Assembly (NCBI RefSeq): GCF_007829435.1
Contig: NZ_VLJN01000001.1
Location: forward strand, 52,157-97,231
Source of the DNA: Cupriavidus gilardii J11
GTDB lineage: Bacteria > Pseudomonadota > Gammaproteobacteria > Burkholderiales > Burkholderiaceae
Direction: 5' to 3'
Length of the DNA stretch: 45,075 bases
In this document: in pieces, positions 23,321-30,754 of the stretch
How positions within the stretch are numbered: position 1 is the stretch's first letter
How the letters are laid out: the number at the start of each line of letters is the position of its first letter
Notes under the pieces: generated by a model
Databases searched by the model: none
What the model was told of the DNA's origin: nothing
Seen by the model: only the letters and a program-made list of their open reading frames with translations
Translations under genes and position numbers: made by a program

Positions 23321-23401
23321 AAAAAGAAAAAGACCCGCGACAAGCGCGGGCCCAAGAGTCTCTCCTCGGTGCCCTGCTCCCAAGGCACGGTATGGAGCAT
23401 A
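23321..23401 (-). ncRNA. Candidate short RNA or leader ending in a strong terminator, upstream of uup
   Basis: On the minus strand CCCGCG-CTTGT-CGCGGG is followed by TCTTTTTCTTTTT: a good intrinsic terminator at 23350-23321. A TATGCT -10-like element (23401-23396) with a poor -35 could start an RNA of about 70 bases. Within it GTGCC and GGCAC can pair around a TTGGGAGCA loop. It is divergent from the BenE-type gene. It may be a small RNA or the terminated part of a longer uup leader. The promoter is the weak point. Confidence 0.35.
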
Positions 23402-23556
23402 CCGGCCGCCGCCGCAACGCCACAGTCGGACAACTCCGTAAGGGAAAACGCCGGTGGCAAGGGTTGCACGGACACCGTGCATGGCCGCCGGAGCCGGCTC
23501 ATGCGAAGATGTCGCCCCTGATGCACCGCCGGGACACCGCCACACCGCTATCGATC

Positions 23557-24738
23557 ATGTCCGTCACCACGCTCAAAGCCACCGATCTCTCCGTCTCCGC
23601 CGTCGTCGCCGGCCTGGTCGCCATGCTGACCGGCTACACCAGCTCGCTCGTGCTGATGATCCAGGCCGGTCACGCCGCCCATCTGAGCGATGCCCAGATC
23701 GCCTCGTGGATCTGGGCGCTGTCGATCGGCATGGGCGTCACGACGATCGGCCTGTCGCTGCTCACGCGTGCGCCCGTGGTGGTGGCATGGTCGACGCCCG
23801 GCGCGGCACTCTTGATCGCCAGCCTGCCGGGCGTGCCGTACGCGGAAGCGATCGGCGCCTTTCTGATGGCGGCGTTGCTGATGACGGCCGCCGGACTGAC
23901 CGGCTGGTTCGACCGCCTGATGCGCGCGCTGCCGGCCAGTATCGCCGCCGCGCTGCTGGCCGGCATCCTGTTCCGCATCAGCGTGGACGTGTTCGTGCAG
24001 GCGCAACACCAGACGATGCTGCTGCTGCCGATGTTCGCGGCGTACCTAATCGGCAAGCGGTGGTGGCCGCGCTACGCGGTGCCCGGCGTGCTGGTGGTCG
24101 GCGTGGCGCTGGCCGGCGCATTCGGACAGCTGCATTTCGAGCAGCTCCATTTCGCCGTGGCCGCGCCGGTGTGGACCACACCGGCGTTCTCGCTGCAGGC
24201 CTTCGTCAGCATCGCGATTCCGTTGTTCATCGTCGCGCTGGCCTCGCAGAACATCCCCGGGCTGGCGGTGCTGCGGGCGGACGGCTATCAGGTCGCCGCA
24301 TCGCCGCTGATCACCGTGACCGGCTTGGCGTCGGCGGTGCTCGCGCCATTCGGTTCGCACGGCATCAACCTCGCGGCCATCACCGCCGCGATCTGCACTG
24401 GCGCGGAAGCGCATCCCGACCGCGAGCGCCGCTACACCGCCGCGGTGGTCTGCGGCATCGGGTATCTGGTCGCCGGCACGCTTGCCGCCAGCATCGCCGC
24501 ATTGTTCGCCGCCTTTCCACAGGCGCTGGTCATCGCGGTGGCCGCCTTCGCCTTGCTCGGCTCGATCGCCAGCGGACTGACCACTGCCATGCAGAATCCC
24601 GGCGAGCGCGAAGCGGCGCTGCTGACGTTCATGATCACGGCATCGGGCATGACGCTGGCCGGGATCGGATCGGCGTTCTGGGGCGTGGTCGGCGGGATGG
24701 TGGCGCTATTGGTACTGCGGCGACGGGCGGAGCGGTGA
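23557..24738 (+). CDS. Benzoate/proton symporter family protein (BenE type)
   Basis: A 393-residue inner-membrane protein with 11-12 helices. The GLVAMLTGYTSSLVLMIQAG start, WSTPGAALL near residue 75, PLFIVALASQNIPGLAVLR and FGSHGINLAAITAAICTG are stretches of the BenE family, which is described as importing benzoate with protons. No benzoate-degradation genes are nearby, so the substrate is uncertain. ATG 23557 is chosen because the homologous sequence starts there; ATG 23521 in the same frame would add 12 residues. No close neighbour shares its strand upstream. Confidence 0.88.
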   Translation: MSVTTLKATDLSVSAVVAGLVAMLTGYTSSLVLMIQAGHAAHLSDAQIASWIWALSIGMGVTTIGLSLLTRAPVVVAWSTPGAALLIASLPGVPYAEAIGAFLMAALLMTAAGLTGWFDRLMRALPASIAAALLAGILFRISVDVFVQAQHQTMLLLPMFAAYLIGKRWWPRYAVPGVLVVGVALAGAFGQLHFEQLHFAVAAPVWTTPAFSLQAFVSIAIPLFIVALASQNIPGLAVLRADGYQVAASPLITVTGLASAVLAPFGSHGINLAAITAAICTGAEAHPDRERRYTAAVVCGIGYLVAGTLAASIAALFAAFPQALVIAVAAFALLGSIASGLTTAMQNPGEREAALLTFMITASGMTLAGIGSAFWGVVGGMVALLVLRRRAER

Positions 24739-24784
24739 GGTGGCGCCGCATCAGCGGCCGTTGTGCCGTAAGCCGGCGTCATCT

Positions 24785-25047
24785 GGCTTACGCGTGCTGC
24801 TGTCGTACTGGCTCAACTGCCATTTCGTGTTCAAGTCCGGATGTCGCTGAAGGCGCTGCTGCGATTTCCGTTGGTCTACGTCGTCCAGTATCTGGTCGGC
24901 CTGCTGCTGATGTTCGTGCTGGTCGAGAAACTCGCCGTGCCCAAGCTGCTGGCGCCGTTGCTGGTGATCGTGGTGACGGTGCCGCTGACGTTCGTGCTGT
25001 CGCGGGCCTTGCTGGGGCCCGGCGTGCGCAGTGGCGATGGAGCGTGA
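24785..25047 (+). pseudogene. GtrA family membrane protein, truncated and frameshifted
   Basis: GtrA proteins are four-helix membrane proteins linked to polyprenyl-linked sugar flipping in lipopolysaccharide or arabinogalactan modification. Two frames together give the C-terminal half of one. From 24794, VLLSYWLNCHFVFKSG ends at a stop. From 24841, in the next frame, MSLKALLRFPLVYVVQYLVG continues with two more helices to a stop at 25047. Joining them needs one extra base near 24840. The first half of the usual 130 residues is missing: upstream sequence in frame is not GtrA-like. The intact 68-residue second frame could still be translated. Confidence 0.65.
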
Positions 25048-25071
25048 TGGAGGCGGCCGAGGAGGCTGGGG

Positions 25072-25146
25072 TGGTCCCGCCGACAGGAATCGAACCTGTA
25101 TCTAGCGCTTAGGAGGCGCTCGTTCTATCCATTGAACTACGGCGAG
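25072..25146 (-). tRNA. tRNA-Arg, anticodon CCT
   Basis: A complete cloverleaf on the minus strand. The acceptor arm CTCGCCG pairs with CGGCGGG (one G-U pair). The D stem is GTTC/GAAC. The anticodon stem AGCGC/GCGCT encloses loop CTCCTAA, giving anticodon CCT. The T arm is ACAGG-TTCGATT-CCTGT. The discriminator is A and CCA is encoded. It reads the rare AGG codon. The gtrA remnant lies just past its 3' end; no integrase is nearby. Confidence 0.96.
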
Positions 25147-25217
25147 CGGATAGGACCACGCCTGCGTGGCTTATTGGCCGGCTGATGCGCCGGCCGGCGC
25201 GCACGAGGCAGGGGCGG

Positions 25218-25223
25218 AGTATA
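25218..25223 (-). promoter_or_regulatory. -10 element of tRNA-Arg
   Basis: TATACT on the minus strand, 72 bases before the mature tRNA 5' end, followed by the GC-rich CCGCCCC discriminator typical of stable-RNA promoters under stringent control. The -35 is poor. Confidence 0.5.
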
Positions 25224-25283
25224 GCAAAGTCGGCTTGCACGCGATCGCGGATGGGTTCGGAAGCACGCATCCGCCGGCGAATG

Positions 25284-25549
25284 AAAAAGCCCGCCATGCT
25301 GCTGGCGGGCTGGCTGCGGACGAGGCCGGGCGGTCTGGGTCGCGCGGACGACATGGCGACAAGCCACGGGGCAGGCTGCCTTCCCATGGTTCCGCTGATT
25401 GCGCGGACGCCCATCCGGACCACCCGGACAGTCGGGGGAAGGATGCGCTGACGTGCCTTTCGGCGATGCCGGCCGGAGCAGCGAGCGATTCGCTGGAGAC
25501 GGCCTTGCGACGGGTATGTCCGCATCCGTGCCGGCTGGTATTGCCGACG
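25284..25549 (-). ncRNA. Candidate small RNA of about 266 bases
   Basis: A good promoter and a good terminator enclose a stretch without a convincing protein on the minus strand. Terminator: GCCCGCC, 8-base loop, GGCGGGC, then TTTTT (25310-25284). The interior is GC-rich with several possible stems, for example GCGGAC with GTCCGC. Reading frames here run on through the tRNA and have no family resemblance. It does not match the conserved parts of tmRNA, RNase P RNA or SRP RNA that I know, and I could not confirm 6S RNA. Confidence 0.45.
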
Positions 25550-25555
25550 TCTTGC

Positions 25556-25583
25556 AGTATAGGAGGGTGGATTTGGCTTGCAA
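25556..25583 (-). promoter_or_regulatory. Sigma-70 promoter of the candidate small RNA
   Basis: TTGCAA (25583-25578), 16-base spacer, TATACT (25561-25556) on the minus strand: four of six and five of six consensus bases. Transcription would start near 25549. Confidence 0.6.
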
Positions 25584-25643
25584 CTGATTGCGTGCAGGGG
25601 GATGGATGGGGTCCGGAGGAGGCCCTTGTCCGCTGCATGCTGT

Positions 25644-25688
25644 GACTTCCCTCTCCCCCGGCCCCTCTCCCGCGCTGCGGGAGAGGGG
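25644..25688. repeat. REP-like repeat with full core
   Basis: Outer end ACTTCCCTCTCCCCCGG, then CCCCTCTCCCGC-GCT-GCGGGAGAGGGG, followed by AGAAAAAAG. It lies in the long gap between tRNA-Arg and the RNA helicase, just upstream of the helicase promoter. Confidence 0.85.
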
Positions 25689-25740
25689 AGAAAAAAGCGG
25701 CGGCGCGTTTCGCAGTGCAGCAATGTTTCGGATGTTCTGT

Positions 25741-26121
25741 TAGAATGCGCTTCGTGAGTTTCGCAATGCGAGCCGGTTCTTCCCACCGCATCGAGGTGGG
25801 GTTCCCCGCACCGCTCCAATCTCTGCGTTCCCGCCTCGCGGCCACGATGCCGCGTGAAGAGCGACAGAACCGCTACCCTCACTGACGCCGCCTCGTCTCC
25901 GATCCTGTTGAACAGCCCTGATGTGGCTGTTTGCCTGCCAGGGATAAGGCGCCCGGTCTTGTGCCGGACGCTGCCCTGCCTGCCGCCGTACTGTCAGCTC
26001 TGTCTGTCGTAACGGCCTTCCGATTGGCGCCGAAGCCTTTTTAAGACTTTGCACTGCGCCCACCCCGCAGCCGCGCCATCCGTGCGCCATCCCGGGGTGC
26101 CATGCATCTGACCACAACGAC
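25741..26121 (+). promoter_or_regulatory. Extended -10 promoter and long structured leader of the RNA helicase
   Basis: TGT-TAGAAT (TAGAAT at 25741-25746) is an extended -10 with no good -35. The leader to the ATG at 26122 would be about 370 bases. Two clean hairpins are visible: CCCACC/GGTGGG (25782-25800) and AACAGCC/GGCTGTT (25911-25931), each with a 7-base loop. A terminator-like hairpin follows at 26014. Long leaders are known for cold-induced or autoregulated DEAD-box helicase genes; that this is one is inferred. Confidence 0.5.
26014..26042 (+). terminator. Terminator-like hairpin inside the helicase leader (possible attenuator)
   Basis: GGCCTTC pairs with GAAGCC (one bulged C) around CGATTGGCGCC, and TTTTT follows directly. 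It lies 80 bases before the helicase start, so read-through would be needed for expression. The stem is short and may be only a pause site. Confidence 0.4.
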
Positions 26122-26125
26122 ATGA
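26102..26125 (+). CDS. Seven-codon upstream frame MHLTTTT overlapping the helicase start
   Basis: ATG 26102 follows GGGGTG closely and reads MHLTTTT; its TGA overlaps the helicase ATG as ATGA. The helicase ATG itself has no ribosome-binding site in the preceding bases. This fits translational coupling or a leader peptide, but so short a frame can arise by chance. Confidence 0.35.
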   Translation: MHLTTTT

Positions 26126-27879
26126 CACAGCACGACATCCGTGCGGAGCAAGCTATTGCCTCCGCTCAAGACGTATTCCATCCGCAGACGGTGAGCCCGC
26201 TCGACCGCCTGCAGGCCATCATCGAGCCGCAGGAAGCGCCGGCCACCAGCGACGGCTTTGCCGCGCTCGGTCTGGACGCCGCGATCCTGCGCGCGCTCGC
26301 CGAGGCCAACTACAGCACGCCCACGCCGGTGCAGGCGCAGGCCATCCCGGCCTTCCTGGCTGGCCGCGATCTGCTGGTGTCCAGCCAGACCGGCTCGGGC
26401 AAGACGGCGGCCTTCATGCTGCCGGCGATCCAGCGCATCTCCGAGCGCCCGGCTCCGAACCGCGTCCGTCCCGAAGACGTGAAGCGGATGAAGGGCAAGC
26501 GTCCCCGCCCGGCGCCGGCACAACCGGCCCTGCTGGTGCTGACGCCGACCCGCGAACTGGCGCTGCAGGTGACCGACGCGGCCGCCAAGTATGGCCGCCA
26601 TCTGCGCCGCATCATCTGCGCCAGCATCCTGGGCGGCATGCCATATCCGAAGCAGTTGGCCATGCTGTCGAAGATGCCTGACATCCTGGTCGCCACGCCG
26701 GGCCGCCTGCTCGACCATATCGACGCCGGCCGCATCGACCTGTCGCAACTGGACATGCTGGTATTCGACGAAGCCGACCGCATGCTGGACATGGGCTTTG
26801 CCGACGATATCGACGCGATCGTCGCGGCGACCCCGGCCAGCCGGCAGACGCTGATGTTCTCGGCGACGCTGGACGGCCGCATTGCGCAACTGGCCGCACG
26901 CCAGTTGCGTGACCCGCAGCGCATCGAAATCGCGGCGGCGCGTGCCGACCAGAGCCATATCGAGCAGCGGCTGCACTTCACCGACGACATGTCGCACAAG
27001 GAGCGCCTGCTCGACCATCTGCTGCGCGACGCGTCGCTGAAGCAGGCCATCGTATTCACCGCGACCAAGCGCGACGCCGATTCCCTGGCCGAACGCCTGT
27101 CGGACACCGGCTTCTCGGCGGGCGCGCTGCACGGCGACATGACGCAGGGTGCGCGCAATCGCACGCTGACCGCGCTGCGGCGCGGCAACCTGCGCGTGCT
27201 GGTGGCCACCGACGTGGCGGCGCGCGGTATCGACGTGCCGGACATCACTCACGTGGTGAACTTCGACCTGCCCAAGCAGGCCGAGGACTACGTGCACCGT
27301 ATCGGCCGTACCGGCCGGGCGGGCCGCTCCGGCGTGGCGATCAACCTGGTCAACCATAACGACGCATTCCAGTGGAAGCGCATCGAGCGGTTCACCAACA
27401 ATCGCGTGGACGCCTCGGTGATCGAGGGCCTTGAGCCCCGTCGCCAGCCCAAGCCGCGCAGCGGCTTCGGCGGCAAGCCAGGCGGCGGCCGCGGCGGTGC
27501 CAACTATCGTGGCGGCGAGCGCAAGTTCGGCGGCGATTCGCGCGGCAATGGCCCGCGTGAGGGCTATCGCGGGGGCAACGACCGTGACGCTGGCAAACGC
27601 GGCTTTGGCGGCGAACAGCGCGGCTTTGGCAATCGCGATGCCAATGGCAATACGACCAACAGCAGCAACGGCAATCGCGACTTCAGCCAGCGCGGCTTCG
27701 GTGATCGCAGCTTTGGTGATCGCAGCTTTGGCGATCGCAAGTTCGGCGACCGTGGCGGCAACCGCGAAGGCGGCCGCAGCTTCGGCGACGGCAACCGGAG
27801 CGGCCCTGGCAATCGCCATGGCGGCAACGGTGGCGGTTACGGCAGCCAGCGCTCGGGTCGCTCGCGATTCGAGCGTTAA
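26122..27879 (+). CDS. DEAD-box ATP-dependent RNA helicase, RhlE type
   Basis: A 585-residue cytoplasmic RNA helicase. The Q motif region (YSTPTPVQAQAIPAFLAGRD, near residue 68), SSQTGSGKT (Walker A), PTRELALQ, DEADRMLDMGF and SAT build domain 1. HGDMTQGARN, VATDVAARGIDVPDI and HRIGRTGRAG build domain 2. The last 135 residues are a Gly/Arg/Asn-rich tail with RGG-like and FGDRS repeats, typical of an RNA-binding tail. Such helicases act in ribosome assembly and RNA decay, often in the cold. It has a long leader with a candidate attenuator and is followed by its own terminator. Confidence 0.94.
   Translation: MTQHDIRAEQAIASAQDVFHPQTVSPLDRLQAIIEPQEAPATSDGFAALGLDAAILRALAEANYSTPTPVQAQAIPAFLAGRDLLVSSQTGSGKTAAFMLPAIQRISERPAPNRVRPEDVKRMKGKRPRPAPAQPALLVLTPTRELALQVTDAAAKYGRHLRRIICASILGGMPYPKQLAMLSKMPDILVATPGRLLDHIDAGRIDLSQLDMLVFDEADRMLDMGFADDIDAIVAATPASRQTLMFSATLDGRIAQLAARQLRDPQRIEIAAARADQSHIEQRLHFTDDMSHKERLLDHLLRDASLKQAIVFTATKRDADSLAERLSDTGFSAGALHGDMTQGARNRTLTALRRGNLRVLVATDVAARGIDVPDITHVVNFDLPKQAEDYVHRIGRTGRAGRSGVAINLVNHNDAFQWKRIERFTNNRVDASVIEGLEPRRQPKPRSGFGGKPGGGRGGANYRGGERKFGGDSRGNGPREGYRGGNDRDAGKRGFGGEQRGFGNRDANGNTTNSSNGNRDFSQRGFGDRSFGDRSFGDRKFGDRGGNREGGRSFGDGNRSGPGNRHGGNGGGYGSQRSGRSRFER
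27697..27756 (+). repeat. Four 15-bp tandem units coding FGDRS
   Basis: Four in-frame 15-base units (first TTCGGTGATCGCAGC, second TTTGGTGATCGCAGC) encode FGDRS, FGDRS, FGDRK and FGDRG in the helicase tail. Copy number may vary between strains by slippage without breaking the frame. Confidence 0.9.
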
Positions 27880-27924
27880 AGTGGCTGACGCCGCGGACCG
27901 GCGTCGATGGCATCACGCGATAAA

Positions 27925-27959
27925 GACCGCGTCCTGTTGAGCAGGGCGCGGTTTTTTTT
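27925..27959 (+). terminator. Intrinsic terminator of the RNA helicase gene
   Basis: CCGCGTCCTG, loop TTGAG, CAGGGCGCGG followed by eight T. One G-T pair in a 10-bp stem, 46 bases after the stop codon. Confidence 0.92.
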
Positions 27960-27984
27960 CGCCGGTTGGGATTGCGGGGCTGGC

Positions 27985-28108
27985 ACTGCCCTCTCCCCCG
28001 GCCCCTCTCCCGCTTTGCGGGAGAGGGGAGCACACCGGCGGCGTTCGATATGCCAACGCTGTTCGCCCCTCTCCCGCTCGCGGGAGAGGGGCCGGGGAGA
28101 GGGCAGTC
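27985..28108. repeat. Two REP-like repeats in opposite orientation
   Basis: Copy 1 (27985-28028): ACTGCCCTCTCCCCCGG outer end, then CCCCTCTCCCGC-TTT-GCGGGAGAGGGG. Copy 2 (28066-28108): CCCCTCTCCCGC-TC-GCGGGAGAGGGG, then CCGGGGAGAGGGCAGT. The outer ends point away from each other, so the whole unit is a larger inverted repeat around 37 bases of unrelated sequence. It lies between the convergent helicase and egtB-type genes. Confidence 0.9.
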
Positions 28109-28132
28109 AAAGCCCGTGCAATCCGCCCTCGC

Positions 28133-29392
28133 CTACAACGCGCAAGTCCTGAACCCCACAAACGCCCCGTCCTCCTCCGGCAACAACGCCATCCGCGCAC
28201 GCGGATGGCGCAGCCGCGTGGGGCTGGCGAAACTGGCGCCGCGTACCGCCTGGCATACGCCGAAGCAGGACTCCAGCACGGCATCGTCGGCGCTGGCGAC
28301 GAAACCCGCATAGGGTTCGTACGGCGTCGCGGTCCATTCGCGCACCATGCCCCAGCGAAAGCCGCCGCGATTCTGCACCGCCGCCAGTTCCCACTCCACC
28401 TCGGTGGGCAGCCGGCGGCCGGCCCACGCACACCACGCCTGCGCCTCGTACAGGCTGACATGCCGGACCGCCTCGTCCGGATTGAGCGTGCGAAGCGCGC
28501 CGAAACGCTGCACCATCCAGGCCCGCGTGTCGTGATGACGCAGCCAGTAGCGCGGCGCCGAGCGCTCCTGCGTCATCAGCCATTGCCGGCCCGCTGGCGA
28601 CCACCAGTTCGGCCGCTCGTAGCCGCCGTCCTCGACGAATTCCAGGAACTGCGCATTGGTGACGGGCGCCGCGTCGATCTCGAATGCCGGCACATAGGTG
28701 GGCTGCGCTGGCAGCTCATCGGGCAGCGCGAGGCCATCGTCGTCGGTCCAGCCCTGCGTGAAGCGCCCACCGGGAAACTGCAGCGTGCCCGCGGCCGGCA
28801 CGCTGACCGGTGGCAGCGCCAGCGATCTATCCTCGGGCGCCAGCTCCAGTGCCTGCACAAGCGCGGCGATGCGCTCGGCGTAGGCGTCTTCATGCAGCAA
28901 CGCGCGGCGGTACGGGTACAGCGTGTCGTCGCCGTCGTCGGGCAGCAGCGCGATGCGGCGCAGGACCGCGTCAAGGACATCGGCGGCGTAGCGCTTGATC
29001 GCGCCGACATCCGGCAACATCGCGTCCCACCGCGACTGTTCGTCGATCCGGGTCGGATCGAACCATTCGTCGGCGCCGTCGAGCATCGATGGCTCCGCCG
29101 GCACGGGCAGCATCACGCCGCCGCGCGACACTTCGCGCACGCCGCGCAGACACCACCACTCGGCCTGCCACGCCAGATGCCCCAGCGTCCACAGCGGCGG
29201 GTCGGCATCGTACTGCTGCGGCACGATCCAGCCGCGCCGCGACGGCCCGAACACCGACAGCCACGCCAGCGTGCGGTTGCGACTGTCCACCAGCGCCTGC
29301 GACAACCCTTCGCGCGGCAACCGCCGCGCGTCGGTCCAGTCGCGCCGGCCGCCGGTGAAATACAGATCGGGAAGCATGGGAAAGCCGCTCAT
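28133..29392 (-). CDS. EgtB-like sulfoxide synthase (ergothioneine type), altered iron-ligand motif
   Basis: A 419-residue protein with an N-terminal DinB-like helical domain and a C-terminal formylglycine-generating-enzyme-like domain (from about residue 225: PVTNAQFLEFVEDGGYERP, RRLPTEVEWELAA, VRGASFASPTRLRHPRAR, GFRTCAL). EgtB joins trimethylhistidine to a cysteine-type thiol using non-haem iron held by three His. The first (His72, LWTLGHLAWQ) and second (His167) are present, but the usual HxxxH reads HEDAY, with Tyr171 where the third His is expected. egtD lies 92 bases upstream on the same strand, supporting a two-gene ergothioneine unit that uses cysteine directly. The related selenoneine synthase SenA cannot be excluded. 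Confidence 0.75.
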   Translation of the reverse strand: MSGFPMLPDLYFTGGRRDWTDARRLPREGLSQALVDSRNRTLAWLSVFGPSRRGWIVPQQYDADPPLWTLGHLAWQAEWWCLRGVREVSRGGVMLPVPAEPSMLDGADEWFDPTRIDEQSRWDAMLPDVGAIKRYAADVLDAVLRRIALLPDDGDDTLYPYRRALLHEDAYAERIAALVQALELAPEDRSLALPPVSVPAAGTLQFPGGRFTQGWTDDDGLALPDELPAQPTYVPAFEIDAAPVTNAQFLEFVEDGGYERPNWWSPAGRQWLMTQERSAPRYWLRHHDTRAWMVQRFGALRTLNPDEAVRHVSLYEAQAWCAWAGRRLPTEVEWELAAVQNRGGFRWGMVREWTATPYEPYAGFVASADDAVLESCFGVCQAVRGASFASPTRLRHPRARMALLPEEDGAFVGFRTCAL

Positions 29393-29484
29393 CGGATGCC
29401 TGCCTGCGGGCGCCGGTTGGCGCGTGCGTCAAACGGGCATTATGACACCGCGCCCGCGCGAGCCGGCCGCACCCCGTGGCGGGC

Positions 29485-30612
29485 CTACGCCCTCGCGTGA
29501 AAGACGGCGAACCAGCGGTGCGGGTCGGTCCAGCAGACCGGATCGGCAAAACCAGCCTCCACCAGCATCGCGGCGAAGTCGTCGCTGCGGTATTTGTGCG
29601 AGTCCTCGGTATGAATGCGCTCCCCCTCGCGGAAGGCGCGGCCGCCTCCCGGCCAATGGACCTCGACATCGCGCGCGGCTTGCAGATGCATCTGGATGCG
29701 CGACGCCTGCGCGTCGAAGCTGGCCACGTGCCGCCAGTCGGCAAGCACGAAGCTGGCGCCGATGCGCGCGTTGACGTTGCGCAGCACGTTGCGGTTGAAC
29801 GCCGCCGTCACGCCGAGCGCATCGTCATAGGCGGCCACCAGCAGCCGTTCATCCTTGTACAGGTCGACGCCGATCAGCACGCCATCGCCCGGCTGGGCCG
29901 CGGCACGCAGGCGCCGCAGCAGGGCCAGCGCATCGGCGCGCGAGAAATTGCCGATCGACGAGCCCGGATAGAAAAACAGCCGCCGCCCCCGCCTGACGGC
30001 GTCCGGCAACGCGAGCGGCGCGCACAGGTCCGCGCCCAGGCCCAGCATCGGGATGTCCGGATGCTGGCGCTGCAGCCCGGTCAGCGCATCGGCCAGGAAC
30101 TCCACCGAGATGTCGAGCGCGACGTATTGCGCGGGCCGCAAGGCGCCGAACAGCTTCGCCGCCTTCTCGCAGTTGCCGGCGCCCAGATCGATCAGCACGC
30201 AGCCCGTGCCGCAACGCGAGGCAATGGCGGGGGCATACATATTGAAGATCCGCGCCTCGGTGCGCGTCGGGTAATACTCGGGCAGCGCCGTGATGGCCTC
30301 GAACAGCCGCGAGCCCAGCAGATCGTAGAAGTACTTCGGCTGCAGCGTGGCATGCGGGGCCAGCAGTCCTTTCACCAACGCGCGGCGTTCGGCCTCGCTA
30401 TCTTCGTGGTACTGCTGGATAAAGGCTGGCGGAGCGCGATCGGCTTGCGCCGGCCTGCCCTGGCCACCCGTGCGCCCGCGGACTCCGCCCAGTGTCATCA
30501 CCGCCGGTGCGCCCGCCCCGCCGTACTGACGGCCATTGACGGCCGGTGTGTCCACGTGTTCGCCCTCGGGCGCTGCGGCGGCTTGCGGAAAGGATCGAGT
30601 ATGAGCGGCCAT
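29485..30612 (-). CDS. egtD: L-histidine N-alpha-methyltransferase
   Basis: Methylates histidine three times with SAM to give hercynine, the first step to ergothioneine; 375 residues. The family core starts at about residue 91 with PKYFYDLLGSRLFEAI, then PEYYPTRTEARI (substrate Tyr), IDLGAGNCEKAAKL (SAM loop), FFYPGSSIGNFSRADA (substrate Asn) and GERIHTEDSHKYRSDDF (Glu and Ser that hold the histidine amine). All key positions are present. The first 65 residues are Gly/Ala/Arg-rich and likely disordered, longer than usual; AGAGGA about 8 bases before ATG 30612 supports this start. The EgtB-like gene follows. Confidence 0.94.
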   Translation of the reverse strand: MAAHTRSFPQAAAAPEGEHVDTPAVNGRQYGGAGAPAVMTLGGVRGRTGGQGRPAQADRAPPAFIQQYHEDSEAERRALVKGLLAPHATLQPKYFYDLLGSRLFEAITALPEYYPTRTEARIFNMYAPAIASRCGTGCVLIDLGAGNCEKAAKLFGALRPAQYVALDISVEFLADALTGLQRQHPDIPMLGLGADLCAPLALPDAVRRGRRLFFYPGSSIGNFSRADALALLRRLRAAAQPGDGVLIGVDLYKDERLLVAAYDDALGVTAAFNRNVLRNVNARIGASFVLADWRHVASFDAQASRIQMHLQAARDVEVHWPGGGRAFREGERIHTEDSHKYRSDDFAAMLVEAGFADPVCWTDPHRWFAVFHARA

Positions 30613-30754
30613 GCAATGGTCCTCTTGTTGGTCTGGACGACGGACCCCGGCATCGCATGGATCGGTGCGGACGTGTGGCGCCAATCCAACAACGGGGTGG
30701 GCGGCCATGACTGTCCGGCGCCGCATCGGCCACTGCGATGGGGTTAAGCATAGA

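Noticed and set aside
24739-25146. Genomic island anchored at tRNA-Arg
   Set aside because: No integrase, no repeat of the tRNA 3' end and only one decayed gene; the evidence is too thin.
25284-25549. 6S RNA, tmRNA or RNase P RNA for the small-RNA candidate
   Set aside because: None of the conserved blocks I know (for example the tmRNA tRNA-like ends or the RNase P GAGGAAAGTCC block) is present, and 6S could not be confirmed by eye.
25109-25882. Protein-coding gene on the minus strand through the tRNA-Arg region
   Set aside because: The frame runs across the tRNA, the REP-like repeat and the terminator, is rich in Arg/Pro/Ser, and has no domain.
26041-27819. Long Ala-rich minus-strand frame opposite the RNA helicase
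   Set aside because: Its repetitive sequence mirrors the helicase tail repeats and has no family features.
28133-29392. Selenoneine synthase SenA
   Set aside because: The neighbour is egtD, and no selenosugar synthase or SelD gene is in the window; kept as an alternative only.
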